Source: Thioalkalivibrio sp.
Lineage (GTDB): Bacteria > Pseudomonadota > Gammaproteobacteria > Ectothiorhodospirales > Ectothiorhodospiraceae
Assembly: GCA_011389655.1 (NCBI GenBank)
Contig: JAABTX010000004.1
Span: 36,388-100,387, forward strand
DNA: 64,000 nucleotides
Reading direction: 5' to 3'
The stretch's first letter is position 1. Each line of letters begins with the position of its first letter. The position numbers were made by a program, and so were the translations under genes. Shown in pieces: positions 1-14,365 of the stretch. The notes beneath the pieces are model-generated. The model ran no database searches and had not been told where the DNA came from. It saw nothing but the letters and a program-made list of their open reading frames with translations.

Positions 1-1139
1 TACTGCGCGACCGCGTGGAAGAACCACAGGGTGGCATCGACGGTGTTGTATTCCGGCGTCTCCCCGCCGTCGGGAAAGCGGTTGGGTAGCATGCCTTCGC
101 TGAGGTGGGCGGCGAAGGTGCGCAGGATCTCCGCGGCGATCTCGTGTCGCCCCGTGGCGAGGGTGAGCCCGGGCAGGGCGATCATGGTGTCGCGGCCCCA
201 GTCGCTGAACCACGGGTAGCCTGCGATCAGGCTCTTGCCCGGCGCGCCACCCGCCCGATGACGTTCGACGAGGAACTGATCCGCCGCCAGCGCCAACTGC
301 CGCACGGCGCCGGGACATCCGGCGGGTAATGGACCCAGAAGGGCGGCGCCGCGGCGTTCCACGTCGTGGCGCAGATGAGCGAACGCCTGAGCGTCATCCA
401 CCTCCACCTCGGTGGACAGCACCACAGTCGCCTGCGCGCCCGCTTCTAGTGAGAGCGTGAACCGGCCTGGCCGATACAGGTCCTCGGTCTCATCCAGACC
501 GCGCGCGCCCTCGGCGCGATGCCGGAAATGCCAGTACCATTCCGGCTCCGGCGTGAAGCGCGCGCCGGCACAACTGACTCGGTAGGGCACGGCGCCGGCG
601 AAGGCCTCGATCTCGCAGCCGCTGGGGATCTCACGCAGGCGCGGCTGCCAGCCGCCACGGCCATGAGCGTGATGGTCACGGTAGGCGCACAGGGGCGTCA
701 GTTCCAGATGGAGCGGTGCGGTGGCGCGCAGCACCCGTAGACCGACCTGGGTCGTATTGTGCCCGGGCTGCATCAACAGGCGTTTCTCGAGTACCGCATC
801 GGCGATGGCATAACGCCAGACCGGCATGCCGTGATCGAGCTGAAAGGATTCGAGATGCAAGTAGCCCTGCGGCGCGACCGTGCCGTCGGCGAATTCGTGT
901 GTGGCCAGGCGATACTCGGCTGAACCGTAGGTCACAGTCACGTCGACCGCCGAGACCATCAGCGTCCGCGCCACAGGTGGGGCGAGGGCGGCGATCAACA
1001 GACCGTGATAACGGCGGGTATTGGTTTCGCTGACGGTCCCTGCGGCGAAACCGCCAATGCCGTTGGTGACCAGCCATTCATGGTTCAGCGCCTGTTCGAG
1101 TTCACCGCACGTACCGCGTCCAAGTTGCCGCAAGGGCAT
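1..1139 (-). CDS. Glycogen debranching enzyme (amylo-alpha-1,6-glucosidase family), partial, runs off left edge
   Basis: Not in the ORF track because the stop lies outside the window. Minus-strand translation from ATG at 1139: MPLRQLGRGTCGELEQALNHEWLVTNGIGGFAAGTVSETNTRRYHGLLIA...GYPWFSDWGRDTMIALPGL...YNTVDATLWFFHAVAQ, typical GDE motifs. Confidence 0.9.
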   Translation of the reverse strand, partial: MPLRQLGRGTCGELEQALNHEWLVTNGIGGFAAGTVSETNTRRYHGLLIAALAPPVARTLMVSAVDVTVTYGSAEYRLATHEFADGTVAPQGYLHLESFQLDHGMPVWRYAIADAVLEKRLLMQPGHNTTQVGLRVLRATAPLHLELTPLCAYRDHHAHGRGGWQPRLREIPSGCEIEAFAGAVPYRVSCAGARFTPEPEWYWHFRHRAEGARGLDETEDLYRPGRFTLSLEAGAQATVVLSTEVEVDDAQAFAHLRHDVERRGAALLGPLPAGCPGAVRQLALAADQFLVERHRAGGAPGKSLIAGYPWFSDWGRDTMIALPGLTLATGRHEIAAEILRTFAAHLSEGMLPNRFPDGGETPEYNTVDATLWFFHAVAQ

Positions 1140-1741
1140 GGCCTTGTTCCTCCCGGACCGCGTTTCTGGTGCGGGAGGAACCGGATGCAACGAGGAACTG
1201 CGCCGCGATGCGTGCATTGATGTCTCCGTTTCCGCCCTGCGGGCCTTCGCCGGTGCGGTGTCATGGGTCGCCTGCGCAGTACCATGGACTCGGGCGAAGC
1301 GCAATCACACGCTATCGGCAGGTCCCCGCGCGGCGGTATACGCCGGTCCGTGTGGCCGTAACGCTCCAGAGCCGACGGTCCTGCGAGCACGATGATGAAC
1401 GGGCCCTCGAGCAGCGGTAGCGTCCCTTCCGCGCTATCGGTGTGCAGGGGTTTTCTGAATGAAGATTTTCATCAAGTATGCTCGTTGGAATCCGGGTGTA
1501 ACTTGGCAAAACTACGTAATCCAGCGGACGGCAAGGCCATGCGCAGGAGCGATAGTGCGATATCCGAAAAGGAGCCGGCGTTGCTGCCCATGCCGGACAC
1601 CGCAAGGCGTGTGCCCGCGCGGTCCACTGGAAATCGGTGAGGGAAGCGTACCGAAAAGGGATTCGCCGCCAAGGCCCGCTGGTCACGCTTGCGCAACTTA
1701 CCTGAGCTGGCTACACAGCGGCGACACCAAAGGAGAAATGA

Positions 1742-1769
1742 AAAAGGCCACCCCGCAAGGTGGCCTTTT
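1742..1769 (-). terminator. Rho-independent terminator (bidirectional-looking) downstream of tRNA-Asn
   Basis: aaaaaggccaccccgcaaggtggccttttt: GC stem flanked by A-run and T-run. Confidence 0.8.
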
Positions 1770-1780
1770 TCATTGTTTTT

Positions 1781-1856
1781 TGGCTCCCCGGGACGGGCTC
1801 GAACCGCCGACCTAGTGATTAACAGTCACCCGCTCTACCGACTGAGCTACCGGGGA
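1781..1856 (-). tRNA. tRNA-Asn (anticodon GTT), CCA encoded
   Basis: Minus strand tccccggtagctcagtcggtagagcgggtgactgttaatcactaggtcggcggttcgagcccgtcccggggagcca folds as a cloverleaf; anticodon loop ctGTTaa. Confidence 0.95.
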
Positions 1857-1895
1857 ATAGAGAGGCGCGAATCGTAAAGACCGTTGCCGGGGTAG

Positions 1896-3083
1896 TCAAG
1901 CGCCGCGTGCGAAGCGGTCGATTCGCTCGATCGCCTTGTCCAGCATCTCCATGCTGGTGGCAAAGGAGATCCGGGCATGGCCGTCGGTGCCGAAGGCGCT
2001 GCCGGGCACCAGCGCGACGCCGACATCGTCGAGCAGCCGCCGCGAGAACTCGAGGTCGGTGTCGATGCCCAGCGTCTCCATCGCACCGGTGATCTTCGGG
2101 AAGCAGTAGAAGGTCCCGTCCGGCATCAGGCACTCGATGCCGGGAATGGCGTTCAGGCCTTCGACGACCCGATGGGCGCGCTTCTCGAATTGCACGCACA
2201 TGTCGCGCACGCACTGCTGGTCGCCATTCAGGGCCACGACCGCGGCGGCCTGCGCGATGGACGTCGCATTCGAGGTGCTCTGCGACTGGATCTTCTTCAT
2301 CGCGCCGATAAGCGGCGCCGGGCCGCCGGCATACCCGATGCGCCAGCCGGTCATCGCGTAGGCCTTGGAGACCCCGTTCAGCACCACCGTGCGCGGTGCC
2401 AGATCCGGTGCGACGTTCAGGATGTTCACGAAGCTTCCACCCGCGAACAGGATGTGTTCGTACATGTCGTCGGTCGCAACCACGATCCGCGGGTGTTCGC
2501 GCAGCACCTCGGCGAGCGCGGTCAGTTCCTCGGCGGTGTAGGCCGCACCAGTCGGGTTCGACGGGCTGTTCAGGAACATCAGCCGCGATTTCGGGGTGAT
2601 CGCGGCGCGCAGCTGGTCGGCGGTGATCTTGAATCCGGTCTCCTGCGTTGCCGAGATCACCACCGGAGTGGCATCGGCCAGCAGGGCGATGTCCGGGTAC
2701 GATACCCAGTACGGGGCCGGGATCAGTACCTCGTCGCCCTCGTTCAGCAGGGCCAGGCAGAGGTTGAAGATGCTCTGCTTGCCACCGGAGGAGACCAGGA
2801 TCTGGTTGGGCTCGTAGGCGAACCCGTTGTCGCGCTCGAACTTCGCGATGACCGCCTGCTTCAGTGCGGCGGTGCCGTCCACGGCGGTGTACTTGGTTTC
2901 TCCGCGGGCAAGGGCATCGATCGCGCCCTGCTTGATATGCTCCGGGGTGTCGAAGTCGGGTTCTCCGGCACCGAGGCCGACGATGTCCCGGCCCTCGGCC
3001 TTCAGTTGGCCCGCCAGGGCGGTGACGGCGAGGGTGGGGGAGGGCTTGATGCGCTGAACGCGTTCGGAAAGCTGGGTGTCCAA
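1896..3083 (-). CDS. aspC: Class I aspartate aminotransferase
   Basis: 395 aa; [55 protein letters not shown]-lysine motif. Confidence 0.9.
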   Translation of the reverse strand: MDTQLSERVQRIKPSPTLAVTALAGQLKAEGRDIVGLGAGEPDFDTPEHIKQGAIDALARGETKYTAVDGTAALKQAVIAKFERDNGFAYEPNQILVSSGGKQSIFNLCLALLNEGDEVLIPAPYWVSYPDIALLADATPVVISATQETGFKITADQLRAAITPKSRLMFLNSPSNPTGAAYTAEELTALAEVLREHPRIVVATDDMYEHILFAGGSFVNILNVAPDLAPRTVVLNGVSKAYAMTGWRIGYAGGPAPLIGAMKKIQSQSTSNATSIAQAAAVVALNGDQQCVRDMCVQFEKRAHRVVEGLNAIPGIECLMPDGTFYCFPKITGAMETLGIDTDLEFSRRLLDDVGVALVPGSAFGTDGHARISFATSMEMLDKAIERIDRFARGA

Positions 3084-3141
3084 GATGGGCCTCGGGCGAT
3101 CGCTGGGGTGGGCAATGCGGCTATGCCGCTGCGAGGCTGAA

Positions 3142-5205
<2,064 letters not shown>

Positions 5206-5365
5206 ACAACGGCAGTGGAAATGCAGGCGGCCACCCTGAGGGCGACAGGTGTGCCGGACATTGGATCGCCGAGGGCGCGCGCCCCGCACATGGCTCGCCT
5301 CGCGCGTGGGCCGGACGGATTTTCGGTACACTCGGCTGGACGCTCAGCAGTGTGGAAGACGCGAT

Positions 5366-6400
5366 ATGACCGATTTCCTGGGGCCCGTGATGCTCGGCGT
5401 GACCGGCCTGGAACTGACCTCCGAGGACCTCGAGCGGCTGCGGCATCCAGCGGCGGGAGGGGTGATCCTCTTCACCCGGAACTACCAGGATCCCGAGCAG
5501 CTGCAGGCGCTGGTCGCGGCCATCCGGGCCGTGCGCAACCCTGGTCTGCTGGTCGCGGTGGATCAGGAAGGCGGCCGCGTGCAGCGCTTTCGCGAGGGCC
5601 TCACCGAAATTCCGTCGATGCAGAAGATCGGGGAGATCTTCAACTACGATCCGACGCGCGGTCAGGAGCTTGCCCGGGATGCCGGGTGGGTGCTGGCACA
5701 TGAACTGCGGAATGCGGGGGTGGACTTCAGCTTCACGCCGGTGCTCGACCGGGACATCGGCATCAGCGAGGTCATTCGGGAGCGCGCCTTTCACGAACGC
5801 GCGGATGTAATCGTGATGTTGGCGGGACAGTTGCTGGACGGGCTGGAGGAGGCCGGGATGTCCGGCGTGGGCAAGCATTTTCCCGGCCACGGTGCGGTCG
5901 CCGCGGACTCCCACACGGATTCCCCGGTGGACCCGCGGCCGTTTTCCGACATCGAGACGGAGGATCTCGGCGCCTTCCTCCCGTTGCTGCCGCACCTGGG
6001 CGGGGTCATGCCGGCACACGTGATCTACCCGGAGGTCGACTCCCGCCCGGCCGGCTTCTCGGGCATCTGGCTGCATGATCTGCTGCGGGTACGCTATGGG
6101 TTCGACGGCGCCATCTTCAGCGACGATCTGGGCATGAGCGGTGCCTCCGGGGCGGGATCACCGGCGGAGCGCGCCCACGCCGCACTCTACGCCGGGTGCG
6201 ACATGGTGCTGATCTGCAACGACTTCCCGGCAATGGACGAGATCCTTGGGACCCTTGGAGACCGCGAACCGAACGCAGACAGCCAGCGGCGCCTGGAGGC
6301 GATGCGCGGTCGCCCGACGGACGCCGACCCCGAACGTCTGGATGCCGCGCGGGGCCGGCTGCAGGCCCTGATCGATCATCATCCCACCTACATCGTGTAG
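5366..6400 (+). CDS. nagZ: Beta-N-acetylhexosaminidase
   Basis: GH3 motifs LVAVDQEGGRVQRFREG and GVGKHFPGHGAVAADSHTDSP; ATG at 5366. Confidence 0.93.
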   Translation: MTDFLGPVMLGVTGLELTSEDLERLRHPAAGGVILFTRNYQDPEQLQALVAAIRAVRNPGLLVAVDQEGGRVQRFREGLTEIPSMQKIGEIFNYDPTRGQELARDAGWVLAHELRNAGVDFSFTPVLDRDIGISEVIRERAFHERADVIVMLAGQLLDGLEEAGMSGVGKHFPGHGAVAADSHTDSPVDPRPFSDIETEDLGAFLPLLPHLGGVMPAHVIYPEVDSRPAGFSGIWLHDLLRVRYGFDGAIFSDDLGMSGASGAGSPAERAHAALYAGCDMVLICNDFPAMDEILGTLGDREPNADSQRRLEAMRGRPTDADPERLDAARGRLQALIDHHPTYIV

Positions 6401-6435
6401 CACAGAAGCTTCCTGCACACGGCACCCGAGCCATC

Positions 6436-6480
6436 ATGGAGTGCGGAAGCTTGCTTCCGCCGCAAGCGAGGCTCCCCGTT
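6436..6480. repeat. REP-like hairpin element
   Basis: GCGGAAG-cttg-CTTCCGC perfect 7-bp stem (6443-6460) nested in ggag...ctcc, in the nagZ-copA intergenic region; no U-tract. Confidence 0.4.
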
Positions 6481-6526
6481 GGCCGCACGCCGCCGCAGCC
6501 CATGCGGATGCGTCTAGACTCTGACG

Positions 6527-9016
6527 ATGGACATCTCCCTCCCGAGGCCAAACGAACGGAGCCGCAGGACCCGGACCCTGGACCTGCCGGTGGTCGGAAT
6601 GAGTTGTGCCTCCTGTGTCGCCCGGGTGGAGGACGCGATCCGGTCGGTGCCCGGGGTGGTCGCCGCCAACGTCAACCTGGCGACCGGGAAGGCGAGCGTG
6701 GAACTGGACGGCGCGGACCCGGCTGCGGTGGTGGCGGCGGTCGAGAAGGCCGGCTACGAGCCCGGCAGCGACGAGGTCACCCTGAGCGTGCGTGGCATGA
6801 GCTGTGCGTCATGCGTGGGTCGGGCGGAAGAGGCGCTGCAGCGGCACCCGGCGGTGCTGCAGGCGGACGTGAACCTGGCCACGGAGGCCGCACGGGTACG
6901 TTACCTGCCGGCGCTGGCGGATCCCGCTGAACTCGTCGCAGCGGTGGAGGCGGCGGGCTACGAGGCGGAGATCCAGGGCGCCGCCGCGGACCGCCCGGAC
7001 CGCGAGCGGGCCGCACGGGAGTCGGAATACCGCGGGCTGAAGCGGTCCCTGCTGTTCGCGGCCACGCTGACGCTGCCGATCTTTCTGCTGGACATGGGGG
7101 GTCACCTGGTGCCGGCCCTGCGTGCCTGGGTGCAGGGCACGATCGGCACACAGAACCTTCATCTGCTGTTCTTCGTCCTGGCCTCCGGGGTGCAGTTCGG
7201 GCCGGGCCTGCTGTTCTACCGCAAGGGCTGGCCCGCACTGCTTCAGGGTGCCCCGGACATGAACTCGCTGGTGATGCTGGGCACGTCGGCCGCCTACGGG
7301 TATTCGCTGGTCGCCACCTTCACTCCGGGGCTGCTGCCGGCGGGGACGGTGCACGTCTACTACGAGGCGGCGGCGGTGATCATCACCCTGATCCTGTTCG
7401 GCCGGGTGCTCGAGGCCCGCGCCCGCGGCGCGACCTCGGAGGCCATCCGCAAGCTGATGGGCCTGCGTCCGCGCACGGCCCGGGTGATGCGTGACGGCAG
7501 GACGGTCGAGATCGGCGCGGACGAGGTGAGTCCCGGGGACCATGTACTGGTGCGCCCCGGCGAACGTCTCCCGGTCGATGGCAGGGTGGTCGAAGGTTCC
7601 TCCTGGGTGGACGAATCGATGATCACCGGTGAGCCCGTCCCGGTGCTGAAGGAGCCCGAGGCGCAGGTCGTCGGGGGGACGGTGAACGGGGAGGGCAGCC
7701 TGACCTTTGTCGCGACCCGGGTCGGCACCGACACGGTTCTGGCCCAGATCATCCGCATGGTGGAGGCGGCGCAGGGCTCCAAGCTGCCGATCCAGGCACT
7801 GGTGGATCAGGTTACCCGATACTTCGTGCCGGCGGTGATCGGGATCGCCGTGCTGACCTTCGTCGTCTGGCTGATCTTCGGCCCGGCGCCGGCGCTGACG
7901 CTGGCACTGGTGAATGCGGTCGCGGTACTGATCGTCGCATGCCCCTGCGCAATGGGGCTGGCCACGCCCACCTCCATCATGGTCGGCACGGGGAAGGGGG
8001 CCGAGATGGGGGTGCTGTTCCGGGGTGGCGACGCATTGCAGGCCCTGCGCGACATCGAGGTCGTGGCGATGGACAAGACCGGAACCCTGACCGAGGGGCG
8101 CCCCGAGCTGACCGGCGTCCGGATTGCCGAGGGCTTCGAAGAGCAAGCGGTGCTCGCGCTGGCGGCCAGCGTGGAGACGCACTCGGAACACCCGATCGCC
8201 CAGGCGATCGTGCGCGGCGCCGACGCGCGCGGGCTTGTCGCGGAGGTGGCCCGGAACTTCGCGGCCGAGCCGGGGCAGGGGGCGCGTGCGACGGTCGAGG
8301 GGCGCGAGGTCCGTGTCGGTTCCCGGCGTTTTCTGGCCGAATCCGGCGCGGATACCGTCCAGTTCGACGCCGATGCCGATCGCATGGCGGATCAGGGCGC
8401 GACCACGCTATACGTGGGGGTTGACGGACGCCTCGCCGCGCTGCTGGCGGTCTCGGACCCGCCGAAGCCGAGCGCCGCGCCCACAGTGGAGTGGCTGCAG
8501 GGAGAGGGGCTGCGGGTCGTGATGGTCAGCGGGGACAATCGCCGTACCGCGGAGGCGATCGCACGCCAGCTGGGCATCGACGAGGTCATTGCGGAGGTCC
8601 TGCCCGACGGCAAGGTCGAGGCGGTCCGCGCTCTGCAGCAGCACGGTCGCCGGGTGGCCTTCGTAGGCGACGGCATCAACGATGCCCCCGCGCTCGCGCA
8701 GGCTGAGATCGGGATCGCGATCGGGTCGGGCACCGACGTGGCGATGGAGTCGGCCGAGGTCGTGTTGATGTCCGACAATCTCTCGGGCATCCGGCAGGCA
8801 ATCGCCCTGTCCAGGGCCACGCTGCGCAACATCAAGCAGAATCTTTTCTGGGCCTTCGCCTACAACGCGAGCCTGCTGCCGGTTGCGGCCGGCGTGCTCT
8901 ATCCGTCCATCGGCCTGCTCCTCTCGCCGATGTTCGCGGCCCTGGCGATGGCCTTCTCGAGCGTCAGCGTGGTCGCCAACGCGCTGCGCCTGAAGCGCTT
9001 CCGCGCACCCGCCTGA
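6527..9016 (+). CDS. copA: Copper-translocating P1B-type ATPase with two N-terminal HMA domains
   Basis: Two GMSCASC motifs, [59 protein letters not shown]. Confidence 0.93.
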   Translation: MDISLPRPNERSRRTRTLDLPVVGMSCASCVARVEDAIRSVPGVVAANVNLATGKASVELDGADPAAVVAAVEKAGYEPGSDEVTLSVRGMSCASCVGRAEEALQRHPAVLQADVNLATEAARVRYLPALADPAELVAAVEAAGYEAEIQGAAADRPDRERAARESEYRGLKRSLLFAATLTLPIFLLDMGGHLVPALRAWVQGTIGTQNLHLLFFVLASGVQFGPGLLFYRKGWPALLQGAPDMNSLVMLGTSAAYGYSLVATFTPGLLPAGTVHVYYEAAAVIITLILFGRVLEARARGATSEAIRKLMGLRPRTARVMRDGRTVEIGADEVSPGDHVLVRPGERLPVDGRVVEGSSWVDESMITGEPVPVLKEPEAQVVGGTVNGEGSLTFVATRVGTDTVLAQIIRMVEAAQGSKLPIQALVDQVTRYFVPAVIGIAVLTFVVWLIFGPAPALTLALVNAVAVLIVACPCAMGLATPTSIMVGTGKGAEMGVLFRGGDALQALRDIEVVAMDKTGTLTEGRPELTGVRIAEGFEEQAVLALAASVETHSEHPIAQAIVRGADARGLVAEVARNFAAEPGQGARATVEGREVRVGSRRFLAESGADTVQFDADADRMADQGATTLYVGVDGRLAALLAVSDPPKPSAAPTVEWLQGEGLRVVMVSGDNRRTAEAIARQLGIDEVIAEVLPDGKVEAVRALQQHGRRVAFVGDGINDAPALAQAEIGIAIGSGTDVAMESAEVVLMSDNLSGIRQAIALSRATLRNIKQNLFWAFAYNASLLPVAAGVLYPSIGLLLSPMFAALAMAFSSVSVVANALRLKRFRAPA

Positions 9017-9243
9017 GCACGGCATCCGGCTGTCGCCCGGCGCGAACGACGACCGCCATCGATCCCGTCCGCTGCGAACCCTTGCAGGGTCCGGGCCGGT
9101 CGCGGTGCGTGAGCGGAATCTGACGCCGGACGTGCGTTACTGCATTATTATGGTCTAAAATAACGCGATCCGGATCGTCGCCGGTGGAATGCCATCCACC
9201 GGGACCCTCCGGAATTTTTTCATTCAACTGCTGGAGAAACTGC

Positions 9244-9612
9244 ATGGCCGACAAACTCCTCATCGTAATGGTGAATACCGATCCCCGTAACGGTTCCGAA
9301 CTGGGTGCGCCCTTCTTCCAGGCCACCGTGGCGGCGGCCATGGAATACGACGTCGAGCTGGTCCTGACGGGCCGCGCCGGCGAGCTGGCCAAGAAGGGCG
9401 TGGCCGAGAACCTCTTCGTGCAGGAGGGAAGCTCGAAGTCCGTGTACGAATTCATCAAGGACGCGGTGGAGGCGGGTGTCTCGCTGAAGGTGTGCACCCC
9501 AACCCTGGATCTCTGGGGCGACGACCTGATCCCCGAGGTCGAGGAGACCGTGGGCGGCGCCTACGTGATCTCCGAGGCGATGGACGACGACACCGTCACC
9601 TTCACCTACTGA
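9244..9612 (+). CDS. DsrE/DsrF-family protein
   Basis: 122 aa MADKLLIVMVNTDPRNGSELGAPFFQATVAAAMEYDVELVLTGRAGELAKKGVAENLF...AGVSLKVCTPTLDLWG; single Cys in a DsrE-like position. Confidence 0.75.
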   Translation: MADKLLIVMVNTDPRNGSELGAPFFQATVAAAMEYDVELVLTGRAGELAKKGVAENLFVQEGSSKSVYEFIKDAVEAGVSLKVCTPTLDLWGDDLIPEVEETVGGAYVISEAMDDDTVTFTY

Positions 9613-9664
9613 TACCCGGGCGCCCCGGCCGCGACGCGGCCGGGGGCAGCCTGCGGCCCCTCCA

Positions 9665-11000
<1,336 letters not shown>

Positions 11001-11197
11001 TGGGCGGGGGCGCTGCCCGGGCGGCCGAGCGCGGTGGGAGAACGCGACACCTTCCACGCCACGCAACGATTCAGCCCTTCGCACGCAACACGGCTGATCG
11101 TTATGGTATTTAACATAATATACATTATGCGTAATTACGGGATGGCGCACTCTCCAGTGGCGCGCGCCAACTGCCGCCGCTTTCTTCCGATACCGGC

Positions 11198-14100
11198 CTA
11201 CGCCTCCTTGTGCGCCGTGGCCCCGGCTGCGGGTTCCTTCAGTGCATCCGCGGACGACCGCGCGTGTTCACGGCTGCCCCACGCAAGCAGCACCGGCGTG
11301 AGCAACAGCGTCAGTGGCGTGGCGACGACAAGGCCTCCGGAGATTGCAGTGGCCAGCTGCACCCAGTACTGGGTGGACGGCGCCCCCACGCTGGCGTCCC
11401 GGCCGATGAAGTCCACCGTGAGCGCGAACACCATCGGCATCAGGCCGAGGATGGTGGTCACTGTGGTCAGCAGTACCGGGCGCAGCCGCTGGGCGCCCGT
11501 GCGCAGCGCTGCGTCCACGGCCCCCAGTCCCTGCTGGCGCATACGGTTGAAGGTATCGATCAGCACGATGTTGTTGTTCACCACGATACCCGCGAGTGCG
11601 ATGACCCCGACGCCGCTCATCACGATCCCGAAGGGTTCCTGCCGCAGCAGCAGTCCCAGCAGCACGCCCGAGGTGGAAAACACGATCGCCGAGAGCACCA
11701 GTGCGGCCTGGAACAGGCTGTTGAACTGGGTGACCAGGATCACCAGCATCAGGAAGACTGAGAGCAGGAAGGCCCAGCCAAGGAAGCCGGCGGCCTCCGC
11801 CTGCTCCTCCGCCTGGCCCCGAAGGCGCAACCGCACGTCTTCTGGGAGTGGATCTTCTTCGAGGGCGGCCTCGAGGCGACGGACCTGGTCGTCGACCAGC
11901 CGCCCCTTCGCGGCATCGGCGGAGACCGTCAGGGTCCGCTGCCCGTTCACCCGCTTGATGATCCCGGTCTTGGGGGCCGGCCTGAATTCCACGAAGTTTT
12001 CGATCGGCACCAGACCGTAGGCAGTCGGCACGCGCAGGTTCACCAGTTGTGTGAGATTGCGTTCGTCGAAGGGAAAGCGCACCCGGATGTCCACTTCTTC
12101 GTCGGCGTCATCGGGCCGGTATCCGCCGAGACGGATCCCCTGCGTAACCATCTGCACGGCGTTGCCCAGCAGACTGATGTCCGCGCCGTAGCGCGCCGCC
12201 TCCCGGTGGTCCACGTCCAGGCGCAGTTCGACGCCGGACAGTGAACGGTCGTCTCCAACGTCCACGAAACCGCCGATGCGTTCCATCAGTTCGCGCAGAT
12301 GCACGACCGCGTCGTTCAGTACCTCCTGGTCACGATGCGAGACCTCCACCTCGATCGGCTTGCCCATCTGCGGTCCGCCCTCCTGTTCCCGGAACTGGAG
12401 CCGGATTCCCGGCAGGTCCGAGGTGTCCCGGCGCAGGCGTTCCAGGATCTCGGAGGCAGGAGGCCGAACACGCCAGTCGCGCAGTTCCAGCTGTATCACG
12501 CCGATCACGTCCTCCGCATAGTCCGCCATCAGACGTGTCCTGGGCGCACCGATGGTCCGGGCGTATACGGTCTTGATCTCCGGCACGTCCATCAGCCGTG
12601 CCTCGACCATCCGTACGAGCCGGTCCGCTTCCCAGACCGAGAGATCACCGCGTGCCTGCACCTGGACCTGCGCGAAGCGCGGCTCCACCTGCGGGAAAAA
12701 CTCCACGCCGCGTCCGAATTCCGTGTAGGCTGCATACACCGCCAGCACCAGCATCAGCGCGATCGCAAGGGTCTGGCCGGGCCGTTGCAGCAATCGCCGC
12801 AACAACCCGATATAGCTCGCGGTCAAGCCATCCACCTTCGAGAAATCGCCCTGTTCGGCGGCGAGGATGTGCCTCACCTGCTCGGGCCGGCTGGCATCGC
12901 GTCCCCCGATCAGACCGCCCAGCACCGGGATGAACAGCAGCGCCATCAGCAGTGATGCGGCGAGCGTGACCAGCACGGTGGCCGGAAGGTAGAACATGAA
13001 CTCCCCGATCATCCCGGGCCAGAACAGCATCGGAAAGAAGACGGCCAGAGTGGTGGCGGTGGAGGCGATTACCGGCCAGGCCATGCGGATCGACGCGCGC
13101 CGGAAGGCCTCGCGCCGTTCGAGTCCCTCGGCGAGGTAGCGGTCGGCCTGCTCGACCACGATGATTGCGCCGTCCACCAGCATGCCGATCACGAGGATCA
13201 GCGAGAACAGCACCACGATGTTCAGCGTGAATCCGAGCAGCTGTATGGCCAGAATCCCACCCAGAAACGCGCCCGGGATGGCGAGTCCGACCAGCCAGGA
13301 TGAACGACCGCCCAGCGCCGCGACGATGGTCAGCATTACCAGCAGGATCGCCGTAATCACGTTGTTTTCGAGGTCGCCGAGCAGGTCGCGGACATCCTGT
13401 CCCATGTCCTGCAGGTAGTCGACGGTGACGGTCTGCGGCCAGTCCTCGGCGGCGGCCTCGATCACCGCGCGGGCGTCGGACACGGTATCGAGGATGTTGG
13501 CGCCCGCACGCTTGCGGATCTCCAGTGCCACCGCCGGGCGGCCGTTCACCCGCGCGAATTCCTCGGGGTCCTTGAACCCTCGGCGCGCGGTGGCCACGTC
13601 ACCGAAGGTGACCACGGTCCCCTGCTCCACCTTGACCGGTAGCTCGAGGACATCCTCGAGCGACTCGATCACCCCGGGGACCTTCAGGGTGACCCGCCCC
13701 GCGCCGGTATCCATTGCACCGGCTGCGACCAGCCGGTTGTTGCGTTCGATCGCCTCGATCAGCTCCCGGTAGGGAAGCCGGTAGGTCTCCATCACCAGCG
13801 GATCCACCATCACCTCGAGGACATCCTCGCGATCGCCGCCGATGTGAACCTCGAGCACGCCCGGCAACGCCTCCAGCCGGTCCCGGAGATCCCGTGCGAT
13901 GCGGACCAGGCTACGTTCCGGGACCGATCCGGACAGGGTCGCCACCAGTACGGGAAAGAGGGACAGATCGACCTCGGTCACCTCCGGCTCTTCGGTACCC
14001 GGCGGGAGCTGCCCCTGGATCAGATCGACCTTCTCGCGCACGTCGGCCATCGCCTGCCGATTGTCGTAGCCCGCTTCGAAATCCAGCTGTATCAGCGCGA

Positions 14101-14365
14101 AGCCCTCGCCGGCCTGCGCCTGGAGTTCGTCGAGGCCGGCCACTGGTTGCAGTTCGCGCTCCAGCGGCCGGACCAGCAGACGCTCGCTGTCCTCCGGGGA
14201 GATGCCGGCGTGCGGGACGGACACGAAGAAGATGGGGATTTCGACATCCGGTGCCGCCTCCTTGGGAATGACCAGGTAGGCGATGCTGCCTGCGGTCAGC
14301 ATCAGCAGCAGCAGGAGCAGCATCGTGCGGCTCCGGTCGATCGCGGCCCGGATCAGCAGGTTCAT
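11198..14365 (-). CDS. RND family efflux permease
   Basis: ~1055 aa from ATG at 14365 (MNLLIRAAIDRSRTMLLLLLLMLTAGSIAYLVIPKEAAPDVEIPIFFVSVPHAGISPEDSERLLVRPLE); two RND repeats with TM clusters. ATGA overlap with upstream adaptor gene. Confidence 0.92.
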   Translation of the reverse strand: MNLLIRAAIDRSRTMLLLLLLMLTAGSIAYLVIPKEAAPDVEIPIFFVSVPHAGISPEDSERLLVRPLERELQPVAGLDELQAQAGEGFALIQLDFEAGYDNRQAMADVREKVDLIQGQLPPGTEEPEVTEVDLSLFPVLVATLSGSVPERSLVRIARDLRDRLEALPGVLEVHIGGDREDVLEVMVDPLVMETYRLPYRELIEAIERNNRLVAAGAMDTGAGRVTLKVPGVIESLEDVLELPVKVEQGTVVTFGDVATARRGFKDPEEFARVNGRPAVALEIRKRAGANILDTVSDARAVIEAAAEDWPQTVTVDYLQDMGQDVRDLLGDLENNVITAILLVMLTIVAALGGRSSWLVGLAIPGAFLGGILAIQLLGFTLNIVVLFSLILVIGMLVDGAIIVVEQADRYLAEGLERREAFRRASIRMAWPVIASTATTLAVFFPMLFWPGMIGEFMFYLPATVLVTLAASLLMALLFIPVLGGLIGGRDASRPEQVRHILAAEQGDFSKVDGLTASYIGLLRRLLQRPGQTLAIALMLVLAVYAAYTEFGRGVEFFPQVEPRFAQVQVQARGDLSVWEADRLVRMVEARLMDVPEIKTVYARTIGAPRTRLMADYAEDVIGVIQLELRDWRVRPPASEILERLRRDTSDLPGIRLQFREQEGGPQMGKPIEVEVSHRDQEVLNDAVVHLRELMERIGGFVDVGDDRSLSGVELRLDVDHREAARYGADISLLGNAVQMVTQGIRLGGYRPDDADEEVDIRVRFPFDERNLTQLVNLRVPTAYGLVPIENFVEFRPAPKTGIIKRVNGQRTLTVSADAAKGRLVDDQVRRLEAALEEDPLPEDVRLRLRGQAEEQAEAAGFLGWAFLLSVFLMLVILVTQFNSLFQAALVLSAIVFSTSGVLLGLLLRQEPFGIVMSGVGVIALAGIVVNNNIVLIDTFNRMRQQGLGAVDAALRTGAQRLRPVLLTTVTTILGLMPMVFALTVDFIGRDASVGAPSTQYWVQLATAISGGLVVATPLTLLLTPVLLAWGSREHARSSADALKEPAAGATAHKEA

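Noticed and set aside
1140-1740. Several small ORFs between the debranching enzyme and tRNA-Asn
   Set aside because: Overlapping in all frames, no recognisable domains; probably non-coding or degraded sequence.
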